A stretch of DNA of 64,000 bases. It comes from Aldehydirespirator sp965204415. GTDB taxonomy: Bacteria; Actinomycetota; Acidimicrobiia; Acidimicrobiales; Aldehydirespiratoraceae. The notes under the pieces were generated by a model. The model made no database searches, was not told where the DNA came from, and saw only the letters and a list, made by a program, of their open reading frames with translations. Both the position numbers and the translations under genes were made by a program. Of this stretch, positions 16,039-24,208 are shown piece after piece; positions within the stretch are counted from its first letter, which is position 1; every line of letters begins with the position of its first letter. Location of the stretch: contig CBDBEL010000002.1 in NCBI GenBank assembly GCA_965204415.1, positions 310,001 to 374,000 on the forward strand, given 5' to 3'.

Positions 16039-16821
16039 GTGCTGCGGGGCGGGGGCGATCTGGCCACCGGCGTGGCCTGGCGGCTCACCCGGGCCGGCTG
16101 GCCGGTGGTGGTGCTCGAACTGCCCGAGCCGTTGACGATTCGCCGCACGGTGGCGCTGTCCACCGCGGTGACCGACGGCGAGATCAGCGTGCAGGGCATG
16201 AGAGGCGTGCTGGCGGCGTCGCCTGCCGACGCGGCAGCAGCCTGCGAGCGAGGCGATGTGCCGGTGCTGGTAGCGCCGGCACTGGCAGACCTCGGCCCGC
16301 CGCAGCCCGACGTGGTGGTCGATGCCCGCCTGGCCAAGCGCAACATAGACACGTCCATCGGTGACGCCGGCATGGTGATCGGCCTCGGTCCCGGCTTCAC
16401 CGCGGGCACCGACTGCCATGCCGTCGTCGAGACCATGCGAGGCCACCGGCTGGGCCGGGTGATCTGGTCGGGCTCGGCCCAGCCCGACACCGGCATCCCC
16501 GCCGAGCTCGGGGGTCAGGCGGCCGGCCGGGTCCTGCGGGCCCCAGCTTCCGGGGAGGTCGCCTGGCTGATCTCCATCGGCGATGTGGTCACAGAGGGCC
16601 AGTTGCTGGGCTCGGTGGCGGGCGAGCCTGTGACCGCACCGTTCGACGGTGTAGTCAGGGGCGCGATCAGGTCGGGCACAGCAGTGCCGCCCGGCCTCAA
16701 GATCGGTGACGTCGATCCCCGCTGCGACCCTTCGGCGTGCAGGGAGATCTCCGACAAGTCCCTTGCGGTGGGCGGCGGAGTGCTGGAGGCCGTCCTGGCC
16801 CGCCGCGCCGGTGTCGCCTGA
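16039..16821 (+). CDS. yqeB: YqeB-like protein of the selenium-dependent molybdenum hydroxylase maturation system
   Basis: 260 residues. It begins 'MLRGGGDLATGVAWRL', continues 'ELPEPLTIRRTVALS', 'DVVVDARLAKRNIDTSIGDA' and 'VIGLGPGFTAGTDCHAVVET', and ends with a lipoyl-like beta barrel region ('PASGEVAWLISIGDVV...GQLLGSV'). This is the EF2563/YqeB family, which is linked with selenium-containing molybdenum hydroxylases in other bacteria. It follows xdhC by 31 bases. GTG 16039 leaves the usual three or four residues before the GGGD motif. No selD or selenium gene is visible in the window, so selenium use is only a possibility. Confidence 0.85.
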   Translation: MLRGGGDLATGVAWRLTRAGWPVVVLELPEPLTIRRTVALSTAVTDGEISVQGMRGVLAASPADAAAACERGDVPVLVAPALADLGPPQPDVVVDARLAKRNIDTSIGDAGMVIGLGPGFTAGTDCHAVVETMRGHRLGRVIWSGSAQPDTGIPAELGGQAAGRVLRAPASGEVAWLISIGDVVTEGQLLGSVAGEPVTAPFDGVVRGAIRSGTAVPPGLKIGDVDPRCDPSACREISDKSLAVGGGVLEAVLARRAGVA

Positions 16822-16977
16822 CGGACCCGGACACCCCGGCCGCCGGTTCTGGGCGCGGTTCTCCGACTTCAGGCCGGGTTCTCGAGCCCGGAATGATCGC
16901 CGCGGGTCCGGTTCGACGGTCTGGACGAGGTGGTCCCGCTGGGGCTGGAACGCGGGCTCGCCAATAGGGTGGGAGCC

Positions 16978-17946
16978 GTGGTTCAGGCTGCGTTCAACGT
17001 GATGCCCCATGGGCCTATCGAGCGGGCGGTGGAGCTGGCCCGGCTCGCGGAGGGTCTCGGCTACGAGCGGTGCTGGGTGTACGACGAGGGCCTCGCGGCC
17101 AGCGACGTGTACGTGACCATGACGGCCATCGCGCTGGCCACGTCGTCGTTGGAGGTCGGCCCGGGTATCACCAACCCCTACACCCGCCATGCGGGCGCCA
17201 CCGCAAGCGCCATCGCCTCGCTCGACGACGTGTCCGGTGGGAGGGCATTCCTGGGGATCGGCGCCGGCGGAAGCCTGACGCTCGACCCCTTGAGCATCCC
17301 CCGCGACCGGCCCCTGACCGCAGCGCGAGAGACCATCGACGCCTGCCGACGGCTGTTCTCCGGCGAGACCGTCAGTGTTGAGGGCGTTCACGTGCAGTTG
17401 AGCGAGGCGTCGCTGCTGCACGCCCGGGCCGGCACCGAGATCTGGCTGGCCGGGCGGGGACCGCGGATGCTGGAGCTGGGCGGCGCGGCCTGCGACGGGG
17501 TGCTGGTGGACTTCGTCTACAAGCCCCACCTGGGCCCCGCGATCGCGCGGATCAGGGCCGCGGGCCAGGCCGCGGGCAACGAGCCTCGCATCTCCTACTC
17601 CACGATGCTGGTGACCGACGACGACACCATGGCCGCCCTCAAGCCCCATATGACCTACCGGCTTGTCGACTCGCCGCCGGAGGTGCAGGAGGACCTCGGG
17701 CTCGCCGAATCCGACGTGGCCCGGATCAGGGCCGCGCTGGCCGACGGCCTGGAGGCCGCGGCCGAGCATGTGCGCGACGAGTGGGCGCTGCCGTTCGTGA
17801 TCGCCGGCACCCCCGACGAGTGCGGCCAGGAGCTGCACCGGCTGGCTGCCGAGCACGGGATCGAGTCGTTCGTGGTGCCGCTCCTCGACGACGAGCCGGC
17901 CGAGACGCAGCTGCGATCCGGCGCTGAGATCATGGGGATCAGCTAA
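16978..17946 (+). CDS. F420-type LLM class oxidoreductase
   Basis: 322 residues of a luciferase-like monooxygenase fold: 'FNVMPHGPIERAVELARLAE', 'ALATSSLEVGPGITNPYTRH', 'LDDVSGGRAFLGIGAGG' and 'EIWLAGRGPRM'. The 'TNPYTRH' signature is typical of the F420-dependent methylenetetrahydromethanopterin reductase-like group, which is abundant in actinomycetes. It is paralogous to the gene at 54817, with matching starts ('VVQxxxxVMPxGPxE'). GTG 16978 is preferred over the upstream in-frame GTG at 16930 because conservation begins there. It follows the molybdenum cofactor genes by 156 bases, so a shared role is possible but unproven. Confidence 0.88.
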   Translation: MVQAAFNVMPHGPIERAVELARLAEGLGYERCWVYDEGLAASDVYVTMTAIALATSSLEVGPGITNPYTRHAGATASAIASLDDVSGGRAFLGIGAGGSLTLDPLSIPRDRPLTAARETIDACRRLFSGETVSVEGVHVQLSEASLLHARAGTEIWLAGRGPRMLELGGAACDGVLVDFVYKPHLGPAIARIRAAGQAAGNEPRISYSTMLVTDDDTMAALKPHMTYRLVDSPPEVQEDLGLAESDVARIRAALADGLEAAAEHVRDEWALPFVIAGTPDECGQELHRLAAEHGIESFVVPLLDDEPAETQLRSGAEIMGIS

Positions 17947-17990
17947 AAATAAGAAAATAGTTTGAAACTCCTGCAATCTCTGTAGGGTGC
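17943..17990 (+). promoter_or_regulatory. AT-rich promoter region before the Tad operon
   Basis: A sharp AT-rich stretch (starting 'CTAAAAATAAGAAAATAG') follows the LLM stop. TTGAAA (17962-17967) and TAGGGT (17983-17988) could serve as -35 and -10 with a short 15-base spacer. No gene lies in the next 100 bases before tadZ. Promoter assignment is by eye. Confidence 0.4.
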
Positions 17991-18088
17991 TTGACGCCGT
18001 CCCGGTTCGCTGGGTGCCGGGCCGGTCGCCTCAACCCTGGTGCTCAGAGAGTCCCGCCTCCGAAGGCAGCGGCGCGCGGGGAACGAGC

Positions 18089-18763
18089 ATGATCATCTGG
18101 TACTGGTCCGTCAAGGGCGGGGTCGGGACGTCGGTTGTGGCCGCGGCCACCGCCATCCGCCTCGCGTCCGAGGACCGCGACACCACACTGGTGGATCTCT
18201 GCGGGGATCAGCCGGCGCTGCTGGGCATGGCCGCCGGCGCGACGCCGGCCGAGCCCGGGATCGGCGACTGGGTGGCCGCGGGCGACGGCGTGGCCGCCGA
18301 CGCCATCGGCAGGCTGCTCGAGGACGTGGCCCCCGGCCTGCGCCTGCTGCGGAGGGGCACCCGGCCGCCCCTGCTTGAGGCGACCGCGCTGGGCGAGGAC
18401 CAGCGCCCGAGGCTCATGCTCGCTCTCGAAGTGCTGGCTCGCAACGGGCCGGTCGTGGTGGATGCCGGGCTGGATCCCGCCGTCCTGCGTTCGGTCATCG
18501 ACGGCCCGCACCGGCCGGTGTGCGTGCTGCGATCCTGCTACCTGGCCTTGACCCGCGCCCAGCAGGTGGCCGGCCCCTACGACTGGGTGGTCCTCGTGGA
18601 GGAGCCGGGTCGGGCGCTGCGCGCCCGCGACGTGTCCGCCGCGATCGGGGCCTCCCACGTTGAGCGGGTGGCGTGGGATCCCCGCGTGGCCCGATCAGTG
18701 GACGCGGGCACGATCGTCAGCATGCTCCCGCCGCCGCTGAGGCGATTCGAGCTTCCAGCATGA
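18089..18763 (+). CDS. tadZ: TadZ/CpaE-like MinD-family ATPase of a Flp pilus system
   Basis: 224 residues starting 'MIIWYWSVKGGVGTSVVAAA'. The deviant Walker A 'KGGVGTS' (residues 9-15) and 'TTLVDLCGD' identify a ParA/MinD-type protein. In Tad systems this protein localises the pilus machine at the pole. The Walker A ends in Thr-Ser without the second Lys of classical P-loops, as is usual in MinD-like proteins. Its TGA overlaps the ATG of the ATPase gene, which supports an operon. Confidence 0.8.
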   Translation: MIIWYWSVKGGVGTSVVAAATAIRLASEDRDTTLVDLCGDQPALLGMAAGATPAEPGIGDWVAAGDGVAADAIGRLLEDVAPGLRLLRRGTRPPLLEATALGEDQRPRLMLALEVLARNGPVVVDAGLDPAVLRSVIDGPHRPVCVLRSCYLALTRAQQVAGPYDWVVLVEEPGRALRARDVSAAIGASHVERVAWDPRVARSVDAGTIVSMLPPPLRRFELPA

Positions 18764-19938
18764 CCGGCGTGGTCGCCGGAGCCGGGCGGATCCGTATGGG
18801 TACCGGCCCGCCCTCCGACGACGGCGATGAGTCCCTCGTCGAGGTCGTCCACCGAAGGGTGGTCGACACGATGGAGCAGCAGCCCGTGCCGGCCGCCGAC
18901 ATCGCGTCGATCGTCCGTGCGCTGGCCCCCCTCACCCCGGCCGACGTGGTCGACGATGTGGTGGAGCGGGTCACCGCCCGGGTGCACGGACTCGGCCCGG
19001 TGGAGCCGCTGCTCGCCGACCCGTCGGTGAATGAGGTGATGATCAACGGGCCGGGACCGGTGTGGATCGAACGGGGTGGCCACGTGAGCCCGACCGCGGT
19101 GTCGCTGGACAGGGCCGCGGTCGATCTGGTCGTCGAGAGGATCGTGGCCCCGCTCGGCCGTCGCGTGGACCAGCTGACCCCGTGCGTGGACGGCCGCCTG
19201 CCCGACGGTTCCCGGGTGCATGTGGCGGTGCCGCCGGTGGCCGTCGACGGGCCCTACGTGACCATCCGCCGCTTCGTGCTGGCCGACGTCTCCCTGGAGG
19301 TGTTCACCGGGCCGCCGGTGGTGGAACTGCTGGAGGAGCTGGTCGACCGGGGCGCCAACGTGATCGTCAGCGGAGGCACAGGAGCGGGCAAGACCACGCT
19401 GCTGAACGCTCTGGCCGGCCGGGTCAGCCCGCAGCATCGGATGCTCACAATCGAGGACGCCGCCGAGCTGCAGCTCGAGCATCCCCATGTTGTGCGTCTC
19501 GAGGCCCGCCCCGAGTCGCGCGAGGGCGGAGGGTCGGTGACGATCCGCGACCTTGTCCGCAACGCGCTCCGGATGCGGCCCGACCGGATGGTGGTGGGAG
19601 AGGTGCGGGGCCCCGAGGCGCTCGATCTGCTGCACGCCCTCAACACCGGCCACGCCGGCTGCCTTTCGACCCTGCACGCCAACGGTCCAGTCGACGCGCT
19701 GCGACGACTGACCGCGCTGGCGGCGGCCGCCGATGAGCGCTTGGGCGTGGAGGCGGTCAGAGAACTCGTGGCGTCTGCCATCGACGCCATCGTCCACGTC
19801 GGCCGAGTCGCCGGCGGGGCCCGCCGGGTCACCGCCGTCGCCGAGGTCCAGGGGTACGACACCGTCGGTCTGCTCGCCGACGACACCGGCATCCGGGGGA
19901 AGGCGTCGCGGCCCGCCCGGCTGGTGGCAGGCCCGTGA
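18760..19938 (+). CDS. tadA: TadA/CpaF secretion ATPase
   Basis: 392 residues of a type II/IV secretion ATPase: 'DPSVNEVMINGPGPVWIERGG', Walker A 'VSGGTGAGKTTLLNAL' at about 204-213, the Asp box 'MLTIEDAAEL', 'MRPDRMVVGEVRGPEALDLL' and the His box 'GCLSTLHANGP'. It powers assembly of Flp pili from the cytoplasm. The ATG at 18760 overlaps the tadZ stop (ATGA); longer upstream starts would lie inside tadZ. The downstream gene starts by a GTGA overlap. Confidence 0.94.
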   Translation: MTGVVAGAGRIRMGTGPPSDDGDESLVEVVHRRVVDTMEQQPVPAADIASIVRALAPLTPADVVDDVVERVTARVHGLGPVEPLLADPSVNEVMINGPGPVWIERGGHVSPTAVSLDRAAVDLVVERIVAPLGRRVDQLTPCVDGRLPDGSRVHVAVPPVAVDGPYVTIRRFVLADVSLEVFTGPPVVELLEELVDRGANVIVSGGTGAGKTTLLNALAGRVSPQHRMLTIEDAAELQLEHPHVVRLEARPESREGGGSVTIRDLVRNALRMRPDRMVVGEVRGPEALDLLHALNTGHAGCLSTLHANGPVDALRRLTALAAAADERLGVEAVRELVASAIDAIVHVGRVAGGARRVTAVAEVQGYDTVGLLADDTGIRGKASRPARLVAGP

Positions 19939-20618
19939 CCGCGCTGCTGGCCGCCTTGCTGCTGTTCGCGGCGCTGGCCCCGGCCCCTCTGCGGCCGGGG
20001 ACGCGGGGCCGATCCGGTCGCCTGAGATGGCGTCCGAGCCGGGCAGCATCCCGGCTCTCGGCCATGGGCGGGCGGTGGAGCCGGCGACATGGGCGAGAGG
20101 ACGCCATACCCCAGGCGCTCGAGTTGACCGCTCGGGCGCTGCGCTCCGGCGCGTCGGTGCTGACCGCGCTCGACACGGTGGCGACGGAGATCCCCGAGAC
20201 CGGATGGCGGGAGGTGGTCGCCAGGGTGCGCGGCGGCCTGGGCCTCACCGAGGCGCTGGACGGCTGGGTCCAGGACCTGCCCGAGCGCCAGACGGCCGCG
20301 GCCCTGCTGGTTCTGGGGCACCAGTCCGGCGCGGCCATGGCGGCCAGCCTCGACCGGGCTGCCGCCTCGCTGAGGCAGCGGCGGGCTCTCGGCGACGAGA
20401 TCCGGGCCCTCACCTCACAGACCCGGACCTCGGGGATGGTGGTGGCTGCGGCGCCGGCTGGGTTCGCGGCTGTGATCGCCGTCGCCGACCCCGGCTCCCT
20501 GGGCGCGCTGGTGGGGACACCGTTCGGGCTGCTCGCCCTGATGGCTGGTCTGGTGCTCGAGGGCGTGGGCATCTGGTGGATGGCGAGGCTCAGCCGGGGA
20601 GTGGTGAGATGGGCGTGA
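19935..20618 (+). CDS. tadB: TadB-like T2SF-domain membrane platform protein
   Basis: 227 residues. There is a hydrophobic N-terminus, then the T2SSF domain ('AIPQALELTARALRSGASV', 'GLGLTEALDGW', 'ALLVLGHQSGAAMAASLDRA') and two C-terminal membrane segments. It forms the inner-membrane platform with TadC. The gene is shorter than the usual TadB (about 300 residues) because the region between the first helix and the T2SF domain is reduced. Start and stop overlap the neighbours, as expected in a Tad operon. Confidence 0.85.
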   Translation: MTALLAALLLFAALAPAPLRPGTRGRSGRLRWRPSRAASRLSAMGGRWSRRHGREDAIPQALELTARALRSGASVLTALDTVATEIPETGWREVVARVRGGLGLTEALDGWVQDLPERQTAAALLVLGHQSGAAMAASLDRAAASLRQRRALGDEIRALTSQTRTSGMVVAAAPAGFAAVIAVADPGSLGALVGTPFGLLALMAGLVLEGVGIWWMARLSRGVVRWA

Positions 20619-21388
20619 GCCTCGCCGCCGCGCTGGGGGCGGCTCTGCTGGCGCTGTGGGCGCTGGACACGGACTCGGCACTTCACGGCCTGGCACGACG
20701 GAGACTCCGGGACGTCGACCGATCCGGACGGGACCGCACCCGTGCTCTAGCGGCCCTGGGCCGGCGACTCTCCGGGGGTGCCGTCGAGTCCGCCGACGAG
20801 GCGTTCGTGGGGCTCGCGAGCCTGGCTTGCCTGGCCGCAGCCGTCGCGTTGGGCGCGGTGGGAGGTCTACTGGTGCTGTCGGCCACGGTCGTCGCGGTGG
20901 CCGCGAGACGGCGGGCCCGTCACCGCGACCGGGTGCGGCACATCGAGCGGCACCTGCCTGAGGTCATCGACCTGCTCGGCCTGGTCGTCGGGGCCGGGAG
21001 GCCGACCGTGTCGGCCCTGGCGGACGTCTCTGCGCGGGTGGTTGAGCCGTTCCGGTCAGAACTCGCCGCAGTGGCGAGACGCGCCGGCGCCGGCGAGCCG
21101 TTCACGGAGTCGGTACGCAGGCTGCGGGAGACCCTGGGTCCCAGCGTCACATCCGTCGTGCACGCCGTCACCGCGGCAGAGATCGATGGCGCCCCGCTCC
21201 AGCCCGCCCTCGAGCGGGCCGCGGACGAGGCTCACCGCCGCCGGAGAGTGCGGGCCGAGGAAGCGGCCCGGCGGGTGCCGGTGCTCATGCTGTTCCCTCT
21301 CGTGTTCTGCATCCTTCCCGCCTTCTGCCTGCTGACCGTCGTCCCGGTGCTCGTCGGGACCGTCGCCGATCTGCGGTTCCCGTCCTGA
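20609..21388 (+). CDS. tadC: TadC-like T2SF-domain membrane platform protein
   Basis: 259 residues. Two N-terminal membrane segments precede 'RHLPEVIDLLGLVVGAGRPT', 'AVARRAGAGEPFTESVRRL' and a C-terminal helix pair 'PVLMLFPLVFCILPAFCLLT'. The last motif is characteristic of TadC. ATG 20609 lies inside the tadB reading frame by ten bases; much longer in-frame extensions would overlap tadB completely and are rejected. Confidence 0.87.
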   Translation: MGVSLAAALGAALLALWALDTDSALHGLARRRLRDVDRSGRDRTRALAALGRRLSGGAVESADEAFVGLASLACLAAAVALGAVGGLLVLSATVVAVAARRRARHRDRVRHIERHLPEVIDLLGLVVGAGRPTVSALADVSARVVEPFRSELAAVARRAGAGEPFTESVRRLRETLGPSVTSVVHAVTAAEIDGAPLQPALERAADEAHRRRRVRAEEAARRVPVLMLFPLVFCILPAFCLLTVVPVLVGTVADLRFPS

Positions 21389-21469
21389 GGCCGCGCGCCC
21401 AGGTGGCGCCAACGACACAGAAGCCGTCCCATCGCCGCCCATGAACGGGCGGCTCCGAAAGGAGCGAAC

Positions 21470-21715
21470 ATGATCTTCCGATTCCTGGCCGCGCTGCACG
21501 CGCGGTGGCATCTCGCCGGATACCGCCTCCCGGCCGTCGGTGATAGGCACGGACGCCGGGCCGGCGACCGGGGCCAGACCACGGCCGAGTACGCGCTGGT
21601 CATCGTCGGCGCCGCCGCGGTGGCCCTGCTGTTGCTGACCTGGGCGACCGGCTCCGGCAAGATCACCTCGCTGCTGGACAAGGTGGTGGACACGGTCGCC
21701 AACATGGTCAATTGA
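21470..21715 (+). CDS. Flp-type pilin
   Basis: 81 residues. A basic leader ends at Gly35, then 'QTTAEYALVIVGAAAVALLL'. This gives a prepilin cleavage site Gly35-Gln36, the conserved Glu40 and a hydrophobic polymerisation helix. The start is preceded by 'GAAAGGAGCG', a strong ribosome-binding site, as expected for an abundant subunit. The leader of about 35 residues is long for a Flp pilin. No prepilin peptidase gene is in the window. Confidence 0.85.
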   Translation: MIFRFLAALHARWHLAGYRLPAVGDRHGRRAGDRGQTTAEYALVIVGAAAVALLLLTWATGSGKITSLLDKVVDTVANMVN

Positions 21716-22107
21716 TCTGCCGGCTGCGTCGCGGCGCCTCCGGCGGACCGCCGCCGTGCCAGCGCGGGCAATCGACGGTGGAGTTCGCGCTGATGGTGCC
21801 GTTCATCGCGTTGACGCTTCTGACCGTCGTGCAGGTGGGTCTGCTCGTGCGCACCCGGGTGCTGGTCACCCACGCGGCCCGGGAGGCGGTGCGTTCGGCT
21901 GCCGTGGGAGAGGCCGACGGCGAGGTTCGCTCGGCCGCGCTCGCCTCGGCCGACCTGGACCCGGCGCGGCTGCGCGTGCTGGTCCGTCGAGGCGACGGCA
22001 GGGCCACCGTGGAGCTGACGTACGTGGAGGCCACCGACGTTCCGGTGGTGGGACCGCTGGTCGGTGACGCCGTGTTCGAGGCCCGGGCCACGATGCGCCT
22101 GGAGTAG
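21712..22107 (+). CDS. TadE-like pseudopilin
   Basis: 131 residues from a TTG that overlaps the pilin stop (TTGA). The short leader ends 'QRG', followed by 'QSTVEFALMVPFIALTLLTV', a typical TadE pilin-like helix with Glu24, then a small extracytoplasmic domain. TadE-like proteins are minor pilins processed by the same peptidase as Flp. The Tad operon stops here; tadG and a secretin are absent, as expected for a Gram-positive type. Confidence 0.8.
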   Translation: MICRLRRGASGGPPPCQRGQSTVEFALMVPFIALTLLTVVQVGLLVRTRVLVTHAAREAVRSAAVGEADGEVRSAALASADLDPARLRVLVRRGDGRATVELTYVEATDVPVVGPLVGDAVFEARATMRLE

Positions 22108-22216
22108 TCGCAGCCGACGCGCCGACGCATAGTCGGCGCCCTCCGGGAGGACAGCAAGGGAGCCGCGCTCGGCGCGATCGTCGCAGCCGGCGCGCCGACG
22201 CATAGTCGGCGCCCTC
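22108..22216 (+). repeat. Two direct copies of a 36-bp hairpin-forming sequence
   Basis: A 36-base sequence beginning 'TCGCAGCCGACGCGCCGACG' occurs at 22108-22143 and again at 22181-22216 with one mismatch. Each copy has an 8-bp stem GCGCCGAC/GTCGGCGC around the loop GCATA. The first copy begins directly after the TadE-like stop. They could act as a double terminator or mRNA-protecting hairpins between the pilus operon and the anti-sigma genes. No U-tract follows, so intrinsic termination is unproven. Confidence 0.6.
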
Positions 22217-22236
22217 AGGCGGTACTGTTCTGCTTC

Positions 22237-22611
22237 GTGTCCGTGACGATTCGGTGCTCGGAGCGGCCTCCGTGGACGGTTCTCAGCGTCGGTGGCGAGC
22301 TCGACGTCGTCGGTGCCCCCGACCTTCGCCAGGCCGTCGTCAAGGCGGTGGCTGAGGGCTGTCGCATGCTGGTCCTGGACATCTCCGAACTGGACTTCAT
22401 CGACTCGTTCGGCATAGGAGCGGTAGTCGCTGCGCTGAAGCGGCTGCGCCAGCGCGGCGGCGAGTTGGCGCTGGTGTGTCCCTCGTCCCGGATCCGCAGA
22501 GTGTTCGAGATCTGCGACCTTGACAGGATCATCGCGATGCACGACTCGATAGATGGCGCGGCAGGGTCAAGATCGGAGTCCGCGGCTGCCTCGTCGGTTC
22601 CGGTGACGTGA
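22237..22611 (+). CDS. STAS-domain anti-sigma factor antagonist
   Basis: 124 residues: 'VLSVGGELDVVGAPDLRQAV' and 'MLVLDISELDFIDSFGIGAV', in which Ser57 is the expected phosphorylation site of SpoIIAA/RsbV proteins. In its unphosphorylated form such a protein releases a sigma factor by binding the partner kinase, here encoded immediately downstream with a four-base overlap. About 20 extra Ser/Ala-rich residues follow the domain. GTG start. Confidence 0.88.
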   Translation: MSVTIRCSERPPWTVLSVGGELDVVGAPDLRQAVVKAVAEGCRMLVLDISELDFIDSFGIGAVVAALKRLRQRGGELALVCPSSRIRRVFEICDLDRIIAMHDSIDGAAGSRSESAAASSVPVT

Positions 22612-23045
22612 TGAGCGGTGCCGCGAATCAGGCCGTAGAGATCGAGATCCCTCCCCGGCCCGACTATGTGTCGCTCGTCCGGGTGGTGGTGGCCGCTGCG
22701 GCCGAGCTGGACCCCAGCTTGGAGCCGCCGCGCGTCGACGATCTCCGGGTGGCGGTGTCGGAGGCCACCACCAACGCCATACAGGCCCACATGCGCTCAG
22801 GCTGCACCCGTCCGGTGAGGGTCACCTGCTGGCGTCCCGAGGGCGGTGTGTCGGTGGTGGTCCGCGACGAGGGCCCCGGCTTCGATGTCGGGGCGTTGCC
22901 TCCTGAGCCCGTCACGGAGTCGCCGGCCCGTCTCAGCCGCGAGTCCGGGATGGGCATCTCCATCATCCGGGCCCTGGCCGACAGCGTGAGCATCGACTCC
23001 TGCGGCCGGGGCACCGAGTTGCGCCTCGTCTTCAAGCACCGGTAG
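22608..23045 (+). CDS. RsbW/SpoIIAB-like anti-sigma factor kinase (GHKL ATPase)
   Basis: 145 residues: 'DDLRVAVSEATTNAIQAH' (N box), 'VVVRDEGPGFDVG' (G1 box) and 'ESGMGISIIRALADSV' (G2 box). The protein should phosphorylate the STAS partner and sequester a SigB/SigF-type factor. No such sigma factor gene is adjacent; the only sigma gene in the window (36970) is ECF-type. It starts GTG-ATG within the STAS gene end. Confidence 0.88.
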   Translation: MMSGAANQAVEIEIPPRPDYVSLVRVVVAAAAELDPSLEPPRVDDLRVAVSEATTNAIQAHMRSGCTRPVRVTCWRPEGGVSVVVRDEGPGFDVGALPPEPVTESPARLSRESGMGISIIRALADSVSIDSCGRGTELRLVFKHR

Positions 23046-23082
23046 GGCGCGCCAACGACCTCCCGCCTATCCGCGTGGCCCC

Positions 23083-23427
23083 TTAGCCGCCGCCGTCGCC
23101 GGTGCTGTCGGCCCTCTGCTCGTCGCGGGCCAGGTCGTCGATGGCGAGGTGGCTGATGTCGTTGGTCCGGTGCACCGCCCTCAGCAGCAGATGGGCCACG
23201 ACGGGCAGCGTGACGATCATCGCGGCCGCGGCGATGACCAGATAGGCGGCGCCGGCCCAGCCGAGCAGGGGAGCTGCTCCGACCGAGGTCAGCAGCAGGG
23301 CCACCGGGCTGGCCTTCCCGGCAGCCTGGATCCGAGCGAACGGCGTCGAGAAACGGAGCAGCCCGACTCCGGCCATCACTGCAATGACTGCGCCGGCAAC
23401 CATCACCACCTCGGCCGCGGCTCTCAT
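23083..23427 (-). CDS. mnhG: Mrp Na+/H+ antiporter subunit G
   Basis: 114 residues. Three membrane helices: 'VVMVAGAVIAVMAGVGLLRF', 'PVALLLTSVGAAPL' and 'AYLVIAAAAMIVTLPVVAHL', with the motif 'FARIQAAGKAS'. A polar tail of about 25 residues follows. It is the last gene of the seven-gene minus-strand operon, overlapping mnhF by four bases. The upstream ORF extension is rejected because it would overlap mnhF entirely. Confidence 0.88.
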   Translation of the reverse strand: MRAAAEVVMVAGAVIAVMAGVGLLRFSTPFARIQAAGKASPVALLLTSVGAAPLLGWAGAAYLVIAAAAMIVTLPVVAHLLLRAVHRTNDISHLAIDDLARDEQRADSTGDGGG

Positions 23428-23702
23428 GGCTCGGTCCTGTGGTTCGCCGGATCGACGTCGCGTTCGAGGAATCGGCTGGCCGCGAAGGTGCCGGCCAGCC
23501 CGACGAGGGCGATGACGATGAGGGTCACGAGGAACGTCTGGCTCTTGCGGCTGGCGGCGTCTACGGCGATAGCTCCCGCCAGCGACACGAGGGCGACTTC
23601 CACCGCGATCACGCGATCGGCCAGGCTCGGACCGCGCAGGAGCCGGTAGAGGGCGCACAGGCCGGCCGCCGCGAAGCCGGCGATCGCGATCGCGGCCATC
23701 AT
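23424..23702 (-). CDS. mnhF: Mrp Na+/H+ antiporter subunit F
   Basis: 92 residues with three helices and the subunit F signature 'YRLLRGPSLADRVIAVE'. It overlaps both neighbours by four bases. It is part of the hetero-oligomeric cation/proton antiporter in the cytoplasmic membrane. Confidence 0.9.
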   Translation of the reverse strand: MMAAIAIAGFAAAGLCALYRLLRGPSLADRVIAVEVALVSLAGAIAVDAASRKSQTFLVTLIVIALVGLAGTFAASRFLERDVDPANHRTEP

Positions 23703-24208
23703 CGGCCTCCCATCGGACTCGACGTCGGCAGGGCCTTGCAGGCCAACTCGGCGAGCTTGTGGGCGTGGGCCACGGTCGCGGCGCGCTTGTCGCCGTGAAG
23801 GAGGTGGATGTAGTAGCGGCCAATCCGGCGGTCTACGTCGATCACCGCCGTGCCGGGGCTGAGGGTGATCGACGCGGACAGGAGCAGCATGTGCTCGCTG
23901 CCGGTGACCGGCAAGTCGACGGCGACGATGACCTCCTCGGTGCCGTCACCGGCGGTGACGATCTCCACGGCCACGCTGATCGTCGAGAGGGCGAGATCGA
24001 CCAGCACCAGCCAAGCGAACCGCAGCAAGGGCCGGAACCGGATCACGTGGCGGCTCGTCGCCCCCCGGTCGGTGGCGAGAACGACGATGGAGACTGCGAG
24101 GCCGGACAGCACGTTGGCGACCGACACCGATCCCCACAGTCCGCACCACACCAGGGTGAGGCCGGCCGTGGTCACGGCCCGCCGTTGCGTCCCCGCGTAT
24201 CTCCTCAC
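23699..24208 (-). CDS. mnhE: Mrp Na+/H+ antiporter subunit E
   Basis: 169 residues. Two N-terminal helices ('LTLVWCGLWGSVSVANVLSG'), a membrane-proximal segment, and a C-terminal cytoplasmic part with 'SASITLSPGTAVIDVD' and 'YIHLLHGD', typical of MnhE/MrpE. GTG 24208 overlaps the mnhD stop (GTGA); the much longer frame upstream runs through mnhD and is rejected. Confidence 0.9.
   Translation of the reverse strand: MRRYAGTQRRAVTTAGLTLVWCGLWGSVSVANVLSGLAVSIVVLATDRGATSRHVIRFRPLLRFAWLVLVDLALSTISVAVEIVTAGDGTEEVIVAVDLPVTGSEHMLLLSASITLSPGTAVIDVDRRIGRYYIHLLHGDKRAATVAHAHKLAELACKALPTSSPMGGR

Noticed and set aside
22108..22216. Two 36-bp direct repeats with a 37-base spacer, resembling a minimal CRISPR
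   Set aside because: There are only two copies and no cas genes, and each copy is a strong hairpin directly after a stop codon. A terminator-like or repeat role is more likely.
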